A stretch of 64,000 bases of DNA, from assembly GCA_965153355.1 (NCBI GenBank), contig OZ231127.1, positions 12,028,001 through 12,092,000 of the forward strand, in the 5' to 3' direction. The position numbers and the translations under genes are program-made. Below, one piece after another: positions 1 through 11,330 of the stretch. Within the stretch, counting starts at the first letter, position 1. Every line of letters starts with the position of its first letter. The stretch is from Flaccisagitta enflata. Taxonomy: Eukaryota > Chaetognatha > Sagittoidea > Aphragmophora. The notes below the pieces were generated by a model. The model searched no databases, was not told the origin of the DNA, and saw nothing but the letters and a program-made list of their open reading frames with translations.

Positions 1-19
1 GTCGCGCATATCAGATTAT

Positions 20-292
20 GCTTACAAAAGATCATCATCTCACAAGTATAAGAGCTAAAATACCCCTCTACCTTTGTAAACACGCTACTTCTAAATGAAA
101 AAAGATAGAAGATCACGCTTGGCGCCATTATAAAGAACAAGAAAAAATCTTTCATTTTATCATAAATTTCATCTAAATCGGTTAAAAAACAACAAAGTAA
201 TAAGTGCCCAAAGTTAGCTGAAGTTTGAGTGAGTTTTGATAATGACTTCAGTTTCACCCTTCACTTAGTAAGAATGTCATTTCTAAACGAAG
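20..292 (+). repeat. Family D 192-bp repeat, about 1.4 units
   Basis: The end of one unit is followed by a full unit starting near 99. Each unit contains a GATCRCGCTTGG-type box, a stretch like TTTCATCTAAATCGGTT, and a closing box TCATTTCTAAACGAA. The same unit recurs at 2333-2710 and 2917-3095. It has no coding potential. The closing box, read on the other strand as TTCGTTTAGAAATGA, is also found inside several MITEs in this window. Confidence 0.75.
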
Positions 293-429
293 CAAGTGAT
301 GCGGGGTCACAACATCGTTGTGGATGGGTGGGCAGGGGCATCCAACCCCCTTCCGCACCCCAACCCAACCCACACCCAAACCCACACCCCCTCCACACAC
401 AACCATACACAAGCCATCTAAGAATCGCA
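293..429 (+). repeat. Family C dispersed repeat, 5' part
   Basis: The segment matches the 5' half of the full family C copy at 28568-28800: a GTGATGCGGGGTCAC-like start, an ATCGTTG box, GGGTGGGCAGGGGC, and a C-rich CCAACCC tract. It lacks the (GGAC)n block and 3' module, and runs straight into the end of fold-back element FA-1. Confidence 0.6.
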
Positions 430-899
430 CATGGTCAGCGGTACCCAATGCCCTGCTTGGAGTGATTAGCTGAAGAAGTGGAGTGTTAGCAGGGCAGCGG
501 CCCCAAAGGGCTGATGTCCTGTAGGACACAGGTGTGAATTTCCATATATCCTGAGAGGGCATATTTGAGGCTTTTGTAGCAATTTTCCATGATATTCTAT
601 GGTAATTTTGCATTTTTTTCAATTTCTTGTTAATTTGCCATGTTATTCAAGAATTTTACATTTTTCCTAGTTTTCTTCAATTTTCTATGTTGTTCAATGG
701 GAAACATGCATTTTTTTGCTATTTTGTAAATTTTTCATGTTATTCAATGGGAAATTTGCATTTTGACAATTTCCCATGTAATCCAATGGGAAATTGAGGC
801 ATGAAAAGCTTCGGGGGGGGGGGGAGGACATGGAGAGACAGACGGGCGGATGTATGGAAATTCACCCAACAGGCCATCCACCCTTTGGGGCCGCTGCCC
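430..899 (-). mobile_element. Fold-back element FA-1
   Basis: Inverted arms lie at about 492-550 and 838-899. Each has a GGGCAGCGGCCCC box, an AAAGGG box and a TGAATTTCCATA box. The outer left end at 430-460 carries the family terminus ATGGTCAGCGGTACC. Between the arms sit about five diverged units of about 50 bp (585-800) built on a TTCAATGGGAAA core. There is no coding sequence. The same arms recur in FA-2 to FA-6. Confidence 0.7.
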
Positions 900-1029
900 A
901 AAAAGTATCCAAACCGCTTGTTTTTGGGCAGCGGCCTCGAAGGGGATGAAGTCCTGTAGAACACAGGGGGAATCTGCCCGTCCGTACCTATGTCCACACA
1001 TCCGTCTCCTTTGGGGCCTATTCTGACCA

Positions 1030-1287
1030 AAATAGCCCAAATCCAAGCATTATGGCCCAAATCTAAGCAAAATGGCCCAAATCCAAGCATAATGGCCCTA
1101 ATCCAAGCAAAATGGCCCAAATCTAGCATGAGGTCCATTATTTTGCCCATTAAACCTTTATTGTGGCCTCCAATACCTAGATTCTGACCAGATTTGGGCC
1201 ATTTTGCTTGGATTTGGGCCAGTTTGCTTGGATTTGGGCCATTTTGCTTGGATTTTGGCCATATTGCTTGATTTTGGGCCATTTCAC
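1030..1287. repeat. 20-bp minisatellite in two opposed blocks
   Basis: Units of the type GGCCCAAATCCAAGCAAAAT repeat at 1030-1130. The reverse complement repeats at 1195-1287, separated by about 65 bp. The two blocks can fold onto each other as a large hairpin. They are the cargo of FA-2. Confidence 0.85.
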
Positions 1288-1292
1288 TTATA

Positions 1293-2053
1293 CCCTGTCT
1301 TCAAAAGCAACTGATACCAGTAAAAGATGTATTTTGTGAAAATGATTCATATTTCAAAATTTGGGTTTTTTCTATCTGAAAGCATATTTACTGCGGTTTT
1401 TTCATGCACAATTTCAGCACTTTTTTCCAACTGGTTTAGCCTCTACATCATTTTTGAATATACCCAAATTTTCCACTAAATCTAGCAATCTTTACACAAA
1501 ATAAAAGAGTTAGGCCTCAATAACTATACATGAATAGCCAAAAATTTGATTGAGAATATTAAAACCTATCCCAATCAAGCATATTTTCATTACTAATACA
1601 TAAGTGCATAAGTGCATAAGTGCATAATCATACAATATTCTAATAAAAAAAGATGAAATTGTTACATGGAGTATTGATGGAACATTAAAAAAAGTGAAAA
1701 ACTACACAAAAACGATATGAAGACAGCAAAATATACTTTTTCTCTTAAACCTGATGTAATCTCCTTTAAAAAATCTTTAATTTGAGACCAATGCCAGCAT
1801 TCTAGCTCAAAGCGTTTAAAAGTTATAGAGGTTTGAGGTTCCACTCATGTCTGAAAGGAAAAGCTGAAATGCCTCAAATGGTGTTACACTTAAAGTGATA
1901 TAGAGGCTAAACCAGATGGAAAAAAGTGCTGAAATTTTGCATGAAAAAACCGCAGTAAATATGCTTTCAGATAAAAAAGACCCAAATTATGAAATATGAA
2001 TCGTTTTGACACAATACATCTTTTGCTGGTATCAGTTGCTCCTGAAGACAGGG
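1293..2053. mobile_element. TA-flanked MITE M1 (761 bp, CCCTG family)
   Basis: The ends are CCCTGTCTTCA and its inverse, directly flanked by TA at 1291-1292 and 2054-2055. The inverted arms extend about 155 bp with roughly a dozen mismatches by eye. The element is AT-rich and encodes nothing. Near 1781-1825 it carries the core motif starting TTGAGACCAATGCCAGC that is shared with M4, M7 and M8. Length and end sequence match M5 (763 bp, CCCTGCTTTCA), so M1 and M5 are one family. TA duplication is usual for Tc1/mariner-type elements, but the superfamily is not proven. Confidence 0.88.
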
Positions 2054-2256
2054 TATTTTAGGCTATTTGGTGGATATGGGCAGACAAATGTACGGATGGA
2101 CAGATTCTCCCTGTGTTATACAGGACTTTGTCCCCTTTGGGGCCGCTGCCCTGCTCCCCCTCAACTCAAATCACACACTACTCAAGCAGGGCACGGGTAC
2201 CGCTGACCATTTACTGCCTTTGAGCTGCTATTCCACTTTTCTACTCAATCACTTTG

Positions 2257-2332
2257 ACCAACAGAGGGACCAACGGACAGACCAATGGACGGACCAAGCC
2301 TCTAACAGAGTTGCATGTCCGCAACTAAAAAG
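2257..2332 (+). repeat. Family C 3' module
   Basis: This is a (GGACNGACCAA)-type tract followed by an AAGCCTCT...GAGTTGC...CGCAACTAAAAA ending, matching the last third of the full C copy at 28568-28800. Confidence 0.65.
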
Positions 2333-2710
2333 ATTGGAGATCGCGCTTGGCGCCATTTTGAAGAGCACAAAAAAATATTTCTTTTCATTGTGAATTTCAT
2401 CTAAATCGGTTGAAAAACAACTGAGTAACAAGCTTGCAAAGTTGGATGAAGTTTGAATAACCTTAAATCAATACTTCAATTTCACCTCTAACTTTGTCAG
2501 AATGTCATTTCTAAACGAAAAAACATAGGAGATCGCGCTTGGTGCCATTTTGAAGAGCAAAAAAAATCTTCCTTTTCATCATGAATTTCACCTAAATCAA
2601 TTGAAAAACAATTAAGTAACAAGCTTACACAGTTGGATGGAGTTTGAATAACCCTAAATAATCACTTTAATTTCACCTCTAACTTTGTGACAATGTCATT
2701 TCTAAACAAA
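2333..2710 (+). repeat. Family D 192-bp repeat, two tandem units
   Basis: The GATCGCGCTTGG box occurs at 2339 and again at 2531, giving a 192-bp period. Both units end in TCATTTCTAAACRAAA. The array is cut at its right edge by a family B copy. Confidence 0.85.
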
Positions 2711-2913
2711 ACAAGGCCGGATACACGGGCACCCTAGTCGCGTATGGGTAGGCAGGGGCCATATTTGAGGTCACCAGACCATTTTGGCAGGAGCAGTAGG
2801 GTCAAAGAATGAAAATCAAAGAATGAAAATCATAAAAAATGTAGAATGTAACCAACCAACAGACCGACCAACCGACAAAGCGGGGTGTAGGGTTGCGTAG
2901 CACGCGACTGAAA
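2710..2913 (+). mobile_element. Family B element, full-length
   Basis: The order of modules is AACAAGGCCGGATACACGG start, GTCGCG box, GGTAGGCAGGGGCC box, GGCAGGAGCAGT box, a short GACCGACC tract, then ACAAAGCGGGGTGTAG and a GCGTAGCACGCGAC hairpin followed by TGAAAA. Fourteen copies in both orientations are visible in the window. No ORF, no terminal inverted repeats and no clear Pol III boxes are seen. This copy sits inside the family D array. Confidence 0.8.
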
Positions 2914-2916
2914 AGA

Positions 2917-3095
2917 TAGTAGATCGCGATCATGCTTGGCGCCATTTTGAAGAACACAAAAAAATTTTCTTTTCACTATGAATTCTCTCTAGATCAGTTG
3001 AAAAACATCCAAAAAACAAGCTTCCCAAGCTGAATAAATTATGAATGATAATTCAATGTCACCCCTAACATTGGAAGCATGGCGCCATTTCAAAG
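2917..3095 (+). repeat. Family D repeat unit
   Basis: Diverged unit with GATCATGCTTGGCGCC and a CTCTAGATCAGTTGAAAAAC stretch. It resumes the D array after the B insertion. Confidence 0.6.
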
Positions 3096-3265
3096 AACAC
3101 ACAGTAGTCATATGCCGGCGGGCTGGGTCAGTATTGCTTTAATATGGAGTGCTACCTAAAATTCTTCTTAAAATTAAGGATTCGACAAGGGAAGGAAGAA
3201 TTTTCTGCACAAGAAAGGAAATGCACAAGCTACCAAATTTGTTGCAGATCTGGTCTTTGGCAGTT

Positions 3266-3806
3266 TTTTGGGCAGCGGCCCAGAAGGGGACAAAGTCCTG
3301 TAGAACACAAGTGGGACTTTTGTTCTTCCGTCCGTCCATCCTTCTATCCATCAATCTGTCCATCAGTGATTCCAAACAGGGCAATTATTCCAATCTGGCT
3401 TCTATGTCCCCCTCTCAGACCCCAAATCAGGTCTCTCAGACCCCAAATTAGGCCTCTCAAACTCGAAATCAGGCTTCGCAGACCCAAAATCAGACCTCCC
3501 AGACTCAAGTCAGGTCTCACAAGCCCCATGTTAGGCCTCTTGGACCCAGAACCAGACCTCTCAGGCCCTAACCTAAGCCTCTCGGACCTGAAATCAGGCC
3601 TATGAGACCCTGACCCCAATTAGGCCTCTCAGACCCCAAATAAGCCCTTTCACATGCACCAATAACAAATTTAAAGATTCTTATCCCTTAAAAAGACAAT
3701 GCCCTGTATGGAATCATAGGTCACCTGCCCCTCCGAAACCGCTGCCCCATTACCTCAATACTACAGTACTAAATGATATCAATGGGGCATCGGGAACCAC
3801 TGACCA
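3266..3806 (+). mobile_element. Fold-back element FA-3 with 21-bp minisatellite
   Basis: The left arm starts TTTTTTGGGCAGCGGCC and includes GTCCTGTAGAACACA and a CCGTCCGTCC tract. The right end near 3735-3806 has a CCGCTGCCCC box and terminates in ACCACTGACCAT. Between about 3415 and 3650 lie about ten 21-bp units of the type CAGACCCCAAATCAGGTCTCT. The right arm is more diverged than in FA-2. Confidence 0.65.
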
Positions 3807-4179
3807 TAATGACGCTTGAGCGATTATGCAAACTTTGGCTCTATCAAGGCGAGCAAATTTCAGGATTTGTTACAGGCAGCTGATTGTGCCATCACTCGGG
3901 TGCTATGTATGCGTACATGATCGGCGCTGGTTTCAGCTCTTGAACAAACCTAAGTTTCGAATTGAGTATTTGTATTCAGGCCTGTATATAGTTGAGTTCC
4001 CCCCCCCCAAAAAAAAATCAATGGGTCTGGAGATGGGGAAGGAAATCAAAGGGGGATAAAGAGAGAAAAGAAAATTAGGAGAAAATAAAACTTTTGGCAG
4101 TACCAAATCACAAAGACTGATAAGTAAAACACAATTTGATACTATTTAAACGAATATGTCCATTAGGAAGGCCTATGGT
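3807..4179. other. Unassigned spacer
   Basis: No recognisable gene or repeat family was found. A 77-codon ORF (3826-4059) resembles nothing I know, and its last third crosses a poly-C/poly-A run. Confidence 0.4.
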
Positions 4180-4493
4180 TATGAAAGTTGAAACAACATT
4201 GCCCTTACAAAAGGAGGCCAGAATTCTCCAATTTACAAAGGATAAAAGCCTTGCAAGCTTTCAATGGTGTTTACTCCGGATTGCTCACAACTATCCTTTA
4301 ATAAATACAATAGACAAACAAAATGCTTACCTAACAAAACTATCAGCTTGACTGCATACCTCATTAGTATAGGGTCGGATAAGCCTATACCATTTAGTAT
4401 ACACAAAATCTCTTACTAAAGTAACAATCAAAGATTACTAATGTACTGGTGGAAGTACCGACACTAGCAATATTGATTAGAAAACCATACCCT
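4180..4493 (+). repeat. Family H repeat, copy 1
   Basis: The segment begins ATGAAAGTTGAAACAACATT and is repeated almost exactly 380 bp downstream. It contains AAAGGATAAAAGCC and the inverse ACTATCCTTTAAT about 80 bp apart. Diverged copies with the same boxes (GTGTTTAATCCGGA, CACAACTATCCTTT) occur at 10632 and 11050. A short ORF runs through both copies, but similarity extends well beyond it, so I do not call it a gene. Confidence 0.8.
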
Positions 4494-4872
4494 TAGAGGC
4501 AAGAATCGAGGTACAACCATTTGGGACCGCCGTCATTCTATACCAAGGTACTGATAATTATGAGAGTTGAAACAACATTGCCCTTACAAAAGGAGGCCAG
4601 AATTCTCCATTTTACAAAGGATAAAAGCCTTGCAAGCTTTCAATGGTGTTTACTCCGGATTGCTCACAACTATCCTTTAATAAATACAATAGACAAACAA
4701 AATGCTTACCTGACAAAACTATCAGCTTGACTGCATACCTCATTAGTATAGGGTCGGATAGGCCTATACCATTTAGTATACACAAAATCTCTTACTAAAG
4801 TAACAATCAAAGATTACTGATGTACTGGTGGAAGTACTGACACTAGTAATATTGATTAGAAAACCATACCCT
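4494..4872 (+). repeat. Family H repeat, copy 2 with leader
   Basis: A leader (GCAAGAATCGAGGTACAACC, then CATTCTATACCAAGGTACTG) precedes a near-identical copy of 4180-4493. The same leader stands before the H copy at 11050, so it belongs to the element. Confidence 0.8.
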
Positions 4873-5590
4873 ATGTTCGAACGTTGAAAATGACACCTTT
4901 TAGAGATGATAAAACCACTATTCAGCAACATTACATGACGAGAATCAAATTGAAATGAACGCTGCAGGTTCCAATACACGCAAACTCAACTAGAAATCTT
5001 TAATCACCCTTTAAAAAGCGGTTGACGAGGTGCTGGAGCATTCTAATTATCTGAAGCCCTCAAACAGGCATAAACAACGTACAAACCGATACCTAACCAT
5101 GGAACTATAGCACTTTCACACATAAAAAACGAATATTACAAGGCACCTTCAAGAGCATAAAAGATGCAGTTGACGAGCTGTTCCAGCATCAACTGAGGTA
5201 GGGACTGTCTACTACCAGACCAAACAATTCAAGTGTTTAATAACTAATTACTTGATACACTGATCTCGATATTATGGGTCTTGACAGACATTAATATCAA
5301 AGCGACTCCTTATTGCTCAGTGCTGATTTGCATTTTCAATACCTTGGGTTGAGAGGGTGATGGACGAAAATACTACAGCTAAAAATATTTCATGACGGTT
5401 TACCGGCAATCAGCACACAATTTTGGGTGGAATGTCAAAGAATTGGACGATGGTCTGTTTGAAAATGTAAACCCCATTCATTACGAATCGTGAGAGGCGC
5501 GTTGGTTTGGAACTGGAGCAAAACTGACCTCCGGTCGGTGGCCAGTGGCTCAACGAAATAACAGAGGCAGAATTCCTACAAGCTGACAGA
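4873..5590. other. Unassigned sequence
   Basis: No gene was recognised. Two loosely similar stretches, near 5010-5060 and 5150-5200, share a GTTGACGAG core followed by a CAGCATC-like box and may be an old tandem duplication. Confidence 0.35.
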
Positions 5591-5591
5591 G

Positions 5592-5853
5592 GGCCTGGTC
5601 TACAGGTGGCAATCGCTATTTTAAATGGGCCACTCAATCGCTCGCTACGATTGTTCAATCGCACCACTCACTCTGCTCATTCCACCATGCTCCGTTTTTC
5701 TACACTGACCTTGCCCGCTTGTCCGTTACTGGCCTCGCTCACTCACTTTGCTCTTTCCCTCGTGTTACCATTAGATGCTAATGTGTTTCCACTGAAAACG
5801 CGTTTAACGGAAACAATCGCGTTTGTTGTCGTCAGTGGAAGCACGCTCCCATT
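5592..5853 (-). mobile_element. Family F element (hAT-like ends), diverged
   Basis: It has GGCAATCGCTATTTTAAATGG at one end and an AACAATCGCGTTTGTTGTCG box followed by AGTGGAAGCACGC at the other. Between them is a CGCTCACTCACTTTGCT-type interior. This matches the copies at 15098 and 53206. Confidence 0.6.
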
Positions 5854-5924
5854 GTAAAAAGTCGGCGTCTTTTCTCATCTTTTGTCTCCATAAATCATAG
5901 ACTCCTGTCGGCAAGTTCATGCTG

Positions 5925-5980
5925 CAGCAGTAGCAGCAGCAGAAACAGAAGCAGCAACAGCAACAGCAGCAACAGCACAT
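5925..5980 (+). repeat. CAG/CAA-rich triplet tract
   Basis: Interrupted CAGCAG and CAACAG triplets; no surrounding coding context. Confidence 0.7.
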
Positions 5981-6153
5981 CTCCTGTCAGCGTTTTTATG
6001 AACTCACTCTCAGACTCTCTTTCTTTCTCAATCTTAGTGAGACTCGACAAGAGAGCGAAGAAAGATGAATTAAGACGTTTTCTGCCATCGGCCTCTGGAG
6101 AGGTGGTTGATGGATGGTTCCGCTCATTCAGATTGTCGCCCACCAAATTCTCT

Positions 6154-6157
<4 letters not shown>

Positions 6158-6231
<74 letters not shown>
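6158..6231 (+). repeat. (CT)n microsatellite
   Basis: Uninterrupted CT dinucleotide tract of about 75 bp. Confidence 0.97.
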
Positions 6232-6233
<2 letters not shown>

Positions 6234-7465
6234 AACCAGCCATATTACATATTTTGACCAATATGATATGTAAATGGTATGCCTTTTTTTTTTCTCATTA
6301 TCATTGCCCATTTGTAATTTATATTATCATTCCATTTATGCGGAATAGCGGATATCATCGAGGTCGATCTGCTCATTGAAAAGGCTCTGAGAGATCTTCT
6401 CCACTCATGGACACACCTCTTAGCTACTAATTAATGCTGAAAAACGGAGAGATGGACATTGTGGATATTGAAACCAGAAATCACTCATGCATTATTTGAT
6501 TGACAGTTCTATATAACTTTAACGCATCATCATTGTAAAGGAACGAATGTTTAAAAGAGAAGGCGAAAACGATGTCAAAGACACTGAAAAACAGAAAATT
6601 CGAGTAAAGACGTAAAATGTCAAATGTAATCCTCAATACCTGTGGTCGAAACACGATGACGGTAAATCAACTATCGTTTACCCGATATTACTTGAACCCA
6701 TCCTTAAGAATTATGACACACAAAAGAAACAATAGAGAGAGTCGCCAGTCAGCGAATGGAATGTCACCCGACAACCAAACGCGTCATCCTAATCCGTTTT
6801 CCGGATTCCATTTTAATTTATACAATGATTCTTAATTCTCTTTTTAATTCTCTTTTAATCCTCGATCTTGTTTCTTAATCTCTCTTTCTTGTCTTATCTT
6901 AATCTCCCGCGCCTTGACGCGTGTTTCTTCTCTTTTCATCATTCAGGATCATTTTTGATTTCAAGTTTGCGAAGATTCTTTCTTTTTCAGATGGAGTCCG
7001 TATCCTCTATCCAGCACGGCATGAAACAGATTCGTCTGTTGGTCACGCTTTTGTAAAACACAACCTTGTTTGCGAAATTTATCAAGACATTGACCCCGTA
7101 TATTAATCACTTTAAAAACACAATATTTTGCCTTCTTCAGATAATCTTTCATTTTTATATGTCCTTGGATATCTCTCACTTAAACAACACCAATCGTTAC
7201 CCTTTTTAAAAACACCATTATCACCTTCTTTTGATGACTTTTCTGATCTTTTCTTTTCTTTTCTTTTCTTTTAGTTGATTCACTTGTGCCTGACTATCAT
7301 GTCATTTTTTTTGTCTGCTGCTGGTGAAGTTCTTGCTCGAATTTTCTTGCTCGATTTCTTGCTCATTTTGACTCCCCTGACTGTAACACCTTTAGGGCCT
7401 GGCATTGAAGCTAGGCTACTCTTACTCAAGAAAACAAGGTCTTCGTGTAGGTGGGAGTGGCAAAT
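6232..7465. other. Single-copy looking AT-rich sequence
   Basis: No gene, RNA or repeat recognised. Short ORFs here have no recognisable domains. A (TTTTC)n run lies at about 7248-7273. Confidence 0.4.
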
Positions 7466-7466
7466 C

Positions 7467-7627
<161 letters not shown>

Positions 7628-7749
7628 CTAAATAAGCTTTGGTATTTTGATAACATCTTCTAATTGCATTTCCTGGGCGAAACTCATCATAAACCTTTCG
7701 TCATCTTCTTATGAATAACCACACCCGATTAACTTTAAATGTGCGAAAC

Positions 7750-8025
<276 letters not shown>

Positions 8026-8431
8026 AGACACACTGACACCGCACTCACAATCTCAGGACATATGATAGTTTGGAAAAAAGTCGAGATTCGAAGATTCGAA
8101 GACTTTTTGATTCCTGCGAAGAAAAGTTGTTTTCCCTTTTTTTCATGAGCCGTTTGAGGAAGTTGCTGCATTTTTGGGGCAGAACGGGACTACGCATGAA
8201 ATTGATAGCTAAGAAAGAGCTAAATCTCCTCTTTCAGATGACGCCAAGCAGAATTCTGTGCGATCGATAGTTTTGGAGCTATGATTTTTTAAATCTTTTT
8301 TTATTTTCTCTCATTTTTCGCATTTTTCCCTAAAACAAGGAATCGAGTTAGTTGAAGTCTATTTGAACTTTGAAATGTCCCAGGTAATGATTGTGCATCC
8401 TGGCAGCAGAGTTTCTCACTCATTTCAACTC
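8026..8431. other. Unassigned sequence
   Basis: No recognisable feature. Confidence 0.4.
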
Positions 8432-8622
8432 TGGACTCTATGAGAGGCTTTGTCCGTCAGTCCATCCATCAGTCTGTTGGTCTGTCTGTCCGTCCAAGTG
8501 GAAAAGTGGAAAAACAAGCTGTCTAGATGCTTGTGTGTGGTGGTTGGGGTTGGGGTGTTGATGAGGGTTGGATGCCTCTGTCCACCTGTCTGCAACGATA
8601 TTGTAACCCTGTGTTGCATGTT
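8432..8622 (-). mobile_element. Family C element
   Basis: In reverse orientation: CTATGAGAGGCTTTGTCCG, a short CCGTC/TCTGT tract, AGTGGAAAAGTGGAAAAAC, a GGTTGGGGTTGGGGTG tract, and GCAACGATATTGTAACCC. This is the inverse of the copy at 28568-28800. The 3' palindromic module is mostly missing. Confidence 0.7.
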
Positions 8623-8631
8623 TTTCTATGT

Positions 8632-8676
8632 TTTTCTCTCTGTCTCTCTCTCCCTCTCTCTCCCCCTCTCTCCCCC

Positions 8677-8739
<63 letters not shown>

Positions 8740-8778
8740 TTCTCTTTTTTTTCTCTCTCACTCTCTTTTCCTCTCTAA
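8632..8778 (+). repeat. (CT)n/(CTGT)n microsatellite
   Basis: Pyrimidine tract with an inner (CTGT)n block at about 8678-8718, directly after the family C copy. Confidence 0.95.
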
Positions 8779-9171
<393 letters not shown>

Positions 9172-9547
9172 TGTCTTGTCATCTTACCAATTTTCTTTCC
9201 TTTTTCTAATTTTCCTAATTTTTTACTGCCATTCTCATTTTTGCGAAATTCTGGATTAAAACGAGACGAAAATTTTACTTTTATAAAGTTGATGGAGCAA
9301 CAAAAATGATGCGCTCTGACTCTGTGACTGTGTGGAGCAAATCTCGCCCTGAATTTGTGATACACGGAGAGACAGTCGGATGAACTGACAGACCAAGTGC
9401 TTGCATTTCCGTCACGTTTGTCAGAGGAGCCTCACAAAACATGTGATGTTATTGTGTATCCATCATTTGATTCAGTTTAAGATCTCGCGGAGATCAGGCC
9501 GCCGTGGCCAAAAAAAGCCGAGAAATGTGATTTCTAAGGAGGCGTAA
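9172..9547. other. Unassigned sequence
   Basis: No recognisable gene or repeat. Confidence 0.35.
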
Positions 9548-9618
9548 CGGACCGATGGACAGATGGACGGACAGAAGGACAGACACTCTCTTATAGACAT
9601 GCGAGGACGCATCTAAAA
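9548..9618 (+). repeat. Family C 3' module
   Basis: GGAC-type tract, then CTCTTATAGACATGCGAGG and CGCATCTAAAAAG, as in the end of the copy at 28568-28800. Confidence 0.65.
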
Positions 9619-9926
9619 AGGCTGACACAAAATAACGAGTGGATGAAGTCAAAGAAAGATAGCAGCAAAGGCTGAAAGAAAATGGAAAAGAAGAAGTGAA
9701 AAAAAAAGAGAAGTTCAAAAAGGAAGAAGTAAGAGGACGGAGAGAAGGAAAAATAGAAGAAAAGGGTGAGGAAAGACAAAAAAAGACAAAAGAAAAAAAA
9801 GGAAATTTGAGTGCAGAAAACAGAGGCAACTATCCAGAGAGAAAGGAGGATGGAGAGAAGGGAGGAAGTTAGAGAGGAAAGAAGGAAAGAAGAAAGAAAG
9901 AAAGAAAGAAAACGTGAAAGAAAAAT

Positions 9927-10013
<87 letters not shown>

Positions 10014-10184
10014 ACGAAAGAAAGGAAGGAAGAAAGGAAGGAAGAAAGAATGAAAAAAAGAATGAAAAAAGAAAAGAGGGAAGGAAATTTGAACAGAGAA
10101 AGATTGAAAAACCTGCGTAAAAAAAAGAAGACAAGACAAGATTAAAAAAAGGGAAAAGGCGATGGAAATAAAAGGCGGGGACAA
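9619..10184 (+). repeat. Polypurine region with (GAAA)n core
   Basis: Almost pure purine on the plus strand for about 500 bp. A regular (GAAA)n block lies at about 9890-10020 and degenerates outward into GGAA-rich sequence. Long predicted ORFs here are reading frames through the repeat, not genes. Confidence 0.9.
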
Positions 10185-10634
10185 GTCACAGGCGAGGGAA
10201 CAACCACCTTTGATGAATGATAAAACTCGGTGACTCGGTCTTTGATGATGTGATACAAGCGGTGACATGAGCTGTGACGTGATGCAAGCAGTGATACGTC
10301 GGAGGCAAGGGAACAATTACCTTTGATGAATGATAAAACTTGGTGACTAGAACTTTGATGATGTGATACAAGGGGTGACATGAGCTGTGACGTGATGCAA
10401 GCAGTGATACGTCGGAGGCTAGGGAACAACCACCTTTGATGAATGATAAAACTCGGTGACTCGGTCTTTGATGATGTGATACAAGCGGTGACATGAGCTG
10501 TGACGTGATGCAAGCAGTGATACGTCACAGGCGAGGGAACAACCACCTTTGATGAATGATAAAACTTGGTGACTCGGTCTTTGATGATGTGATACAAGCG
10601 GTGACATGAGCTGTGACGTGATGCAGGCAGTGAT
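10185..10634 (+). repeat. 113-bp minisatellite, four units
   Basis: Units start at 10185, 10298, 10411 and 10524 with an exact 113-bp period. Each has GTCACAGGCGAGGGAAC or a variant, then a TTTGATGAATGATAAAAC box, and ends in CAAGCAGTGATAC. The array ends where family H begins. Confidence 0.95.
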
Positions 10635-10826
10635 ATGAAAGTTGGACAACATTACTACTCAACCCTACCTTGATAAAGGATGAGAGCCTTTGGAGCTCTC
10701 ACTGGTGTTTAATCCGGACCCATCACAACTATCCTTTAAATTTCTAAAGAAATATTCCCTCTTCAGAAATTATCACAAGACTGGTCAAAAGTTATGCATC
10801 AATTAAAAAAAGTCACCAATTTCTGT
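10635..10826 (+). repeat. Family H repeat, copy 3
   Basis: It begins ATGAAAGTTGGACAACATTA and carries AAAGGATGAGAGCC and CACAACTATCCTTTAAA. It is nearly identical to 11050-11241 and a diverged relative of 4180-4493. Confidence 0.8.
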
Positions 10827-10851
10827 CTATACATGAGATATGCAGACCATA

Positions 10852-11330
10852 AGAAAACACTTGATAAATGTGGCGCGGCGAAGGAGACCATATCCATCTG
10901 GGCACCTTCTCATACTCCTCATATACCAAAAATAGCAAGAAACTGAAACTCTCTAGTTCCTGAATGTTGTTAAAAACCATACCATTGAAGGCAAGAATCG
11001 AGAATCAACCAAATGGGATCGCCGGCATTCTATACCATGGTACTGAAATATATGAAAGTTGGACAACATTACTACTCAACCCTACCTTGATAAAGGATGA
11101 GAGCCTTTGGAGCTCTCACTGGTGTTTAATCCGGACCCATCACAACTATCCTTTAAATTTCTAAAGAAATATTCCCTCTTCAGAAATTATCACAAGACTG
11201 GTCAAAAGTTATGCATCAATTAAAAAAAGTCACCAATTTCTGAAAACACTTGATAAATATGGCGCGGCGAAGGAGACCATATCCATCTGGGCACCTTCTC
11301 ATACTCCTTATATACCACAAATAGCAATAT
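10852..11330 (+). repeat. Family H copy 4 with flanking duplicated segment
   Basis: A segment of about 85 bp beginning near AACACTTGATAAATGTGG (10856) is repeated at about 11245 after an H copy with its leader (10980-11241). The block 10635-11330 therefore looks like a local tandem duplication of about 390 bp placed between two blocks of the 113-bp array. Confidence 0.75.

Larger units (their letters stand above)
928..2210 (+). mobile_element. Fold-back element FA-2, interrupted by M1
   Basis: The left arm (928-1015) reads GGGCAGCGGCC, GTCCTGTAGAACACAGGGGG, then a CCGTCC tract. The right arm (2088-2160) is its inverse: GGACAGATTC, CCCTGTGTTATACAGGAC, GGGGCCGCTGCCC. The right end continues to the family terminus GGGTACCGCTGACCAT at 2210. 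The interior holds an inverted pair of 20-bp minisatellites. MITE M1 is inserted in the element and accounts for most of its extra length. Confidence 0.75.

Noticed and set aside
2710-2913. Family B as a Helitron because of its 3' hairpin and CTAA
   Set aside because: The hairpin runs directly into the CTAA instead of lying about ten bases before it, and the 5' end is not TC. The pattern is not convincing.
4136-4730. Paired 69-71 codon ORFs as a duplicated gene
   Set aside because: The similarity extends beyond both ends of the ORFs, diverged copies at 10.6 and 11.0 kb lack the same frame, and no domain is recognisable.
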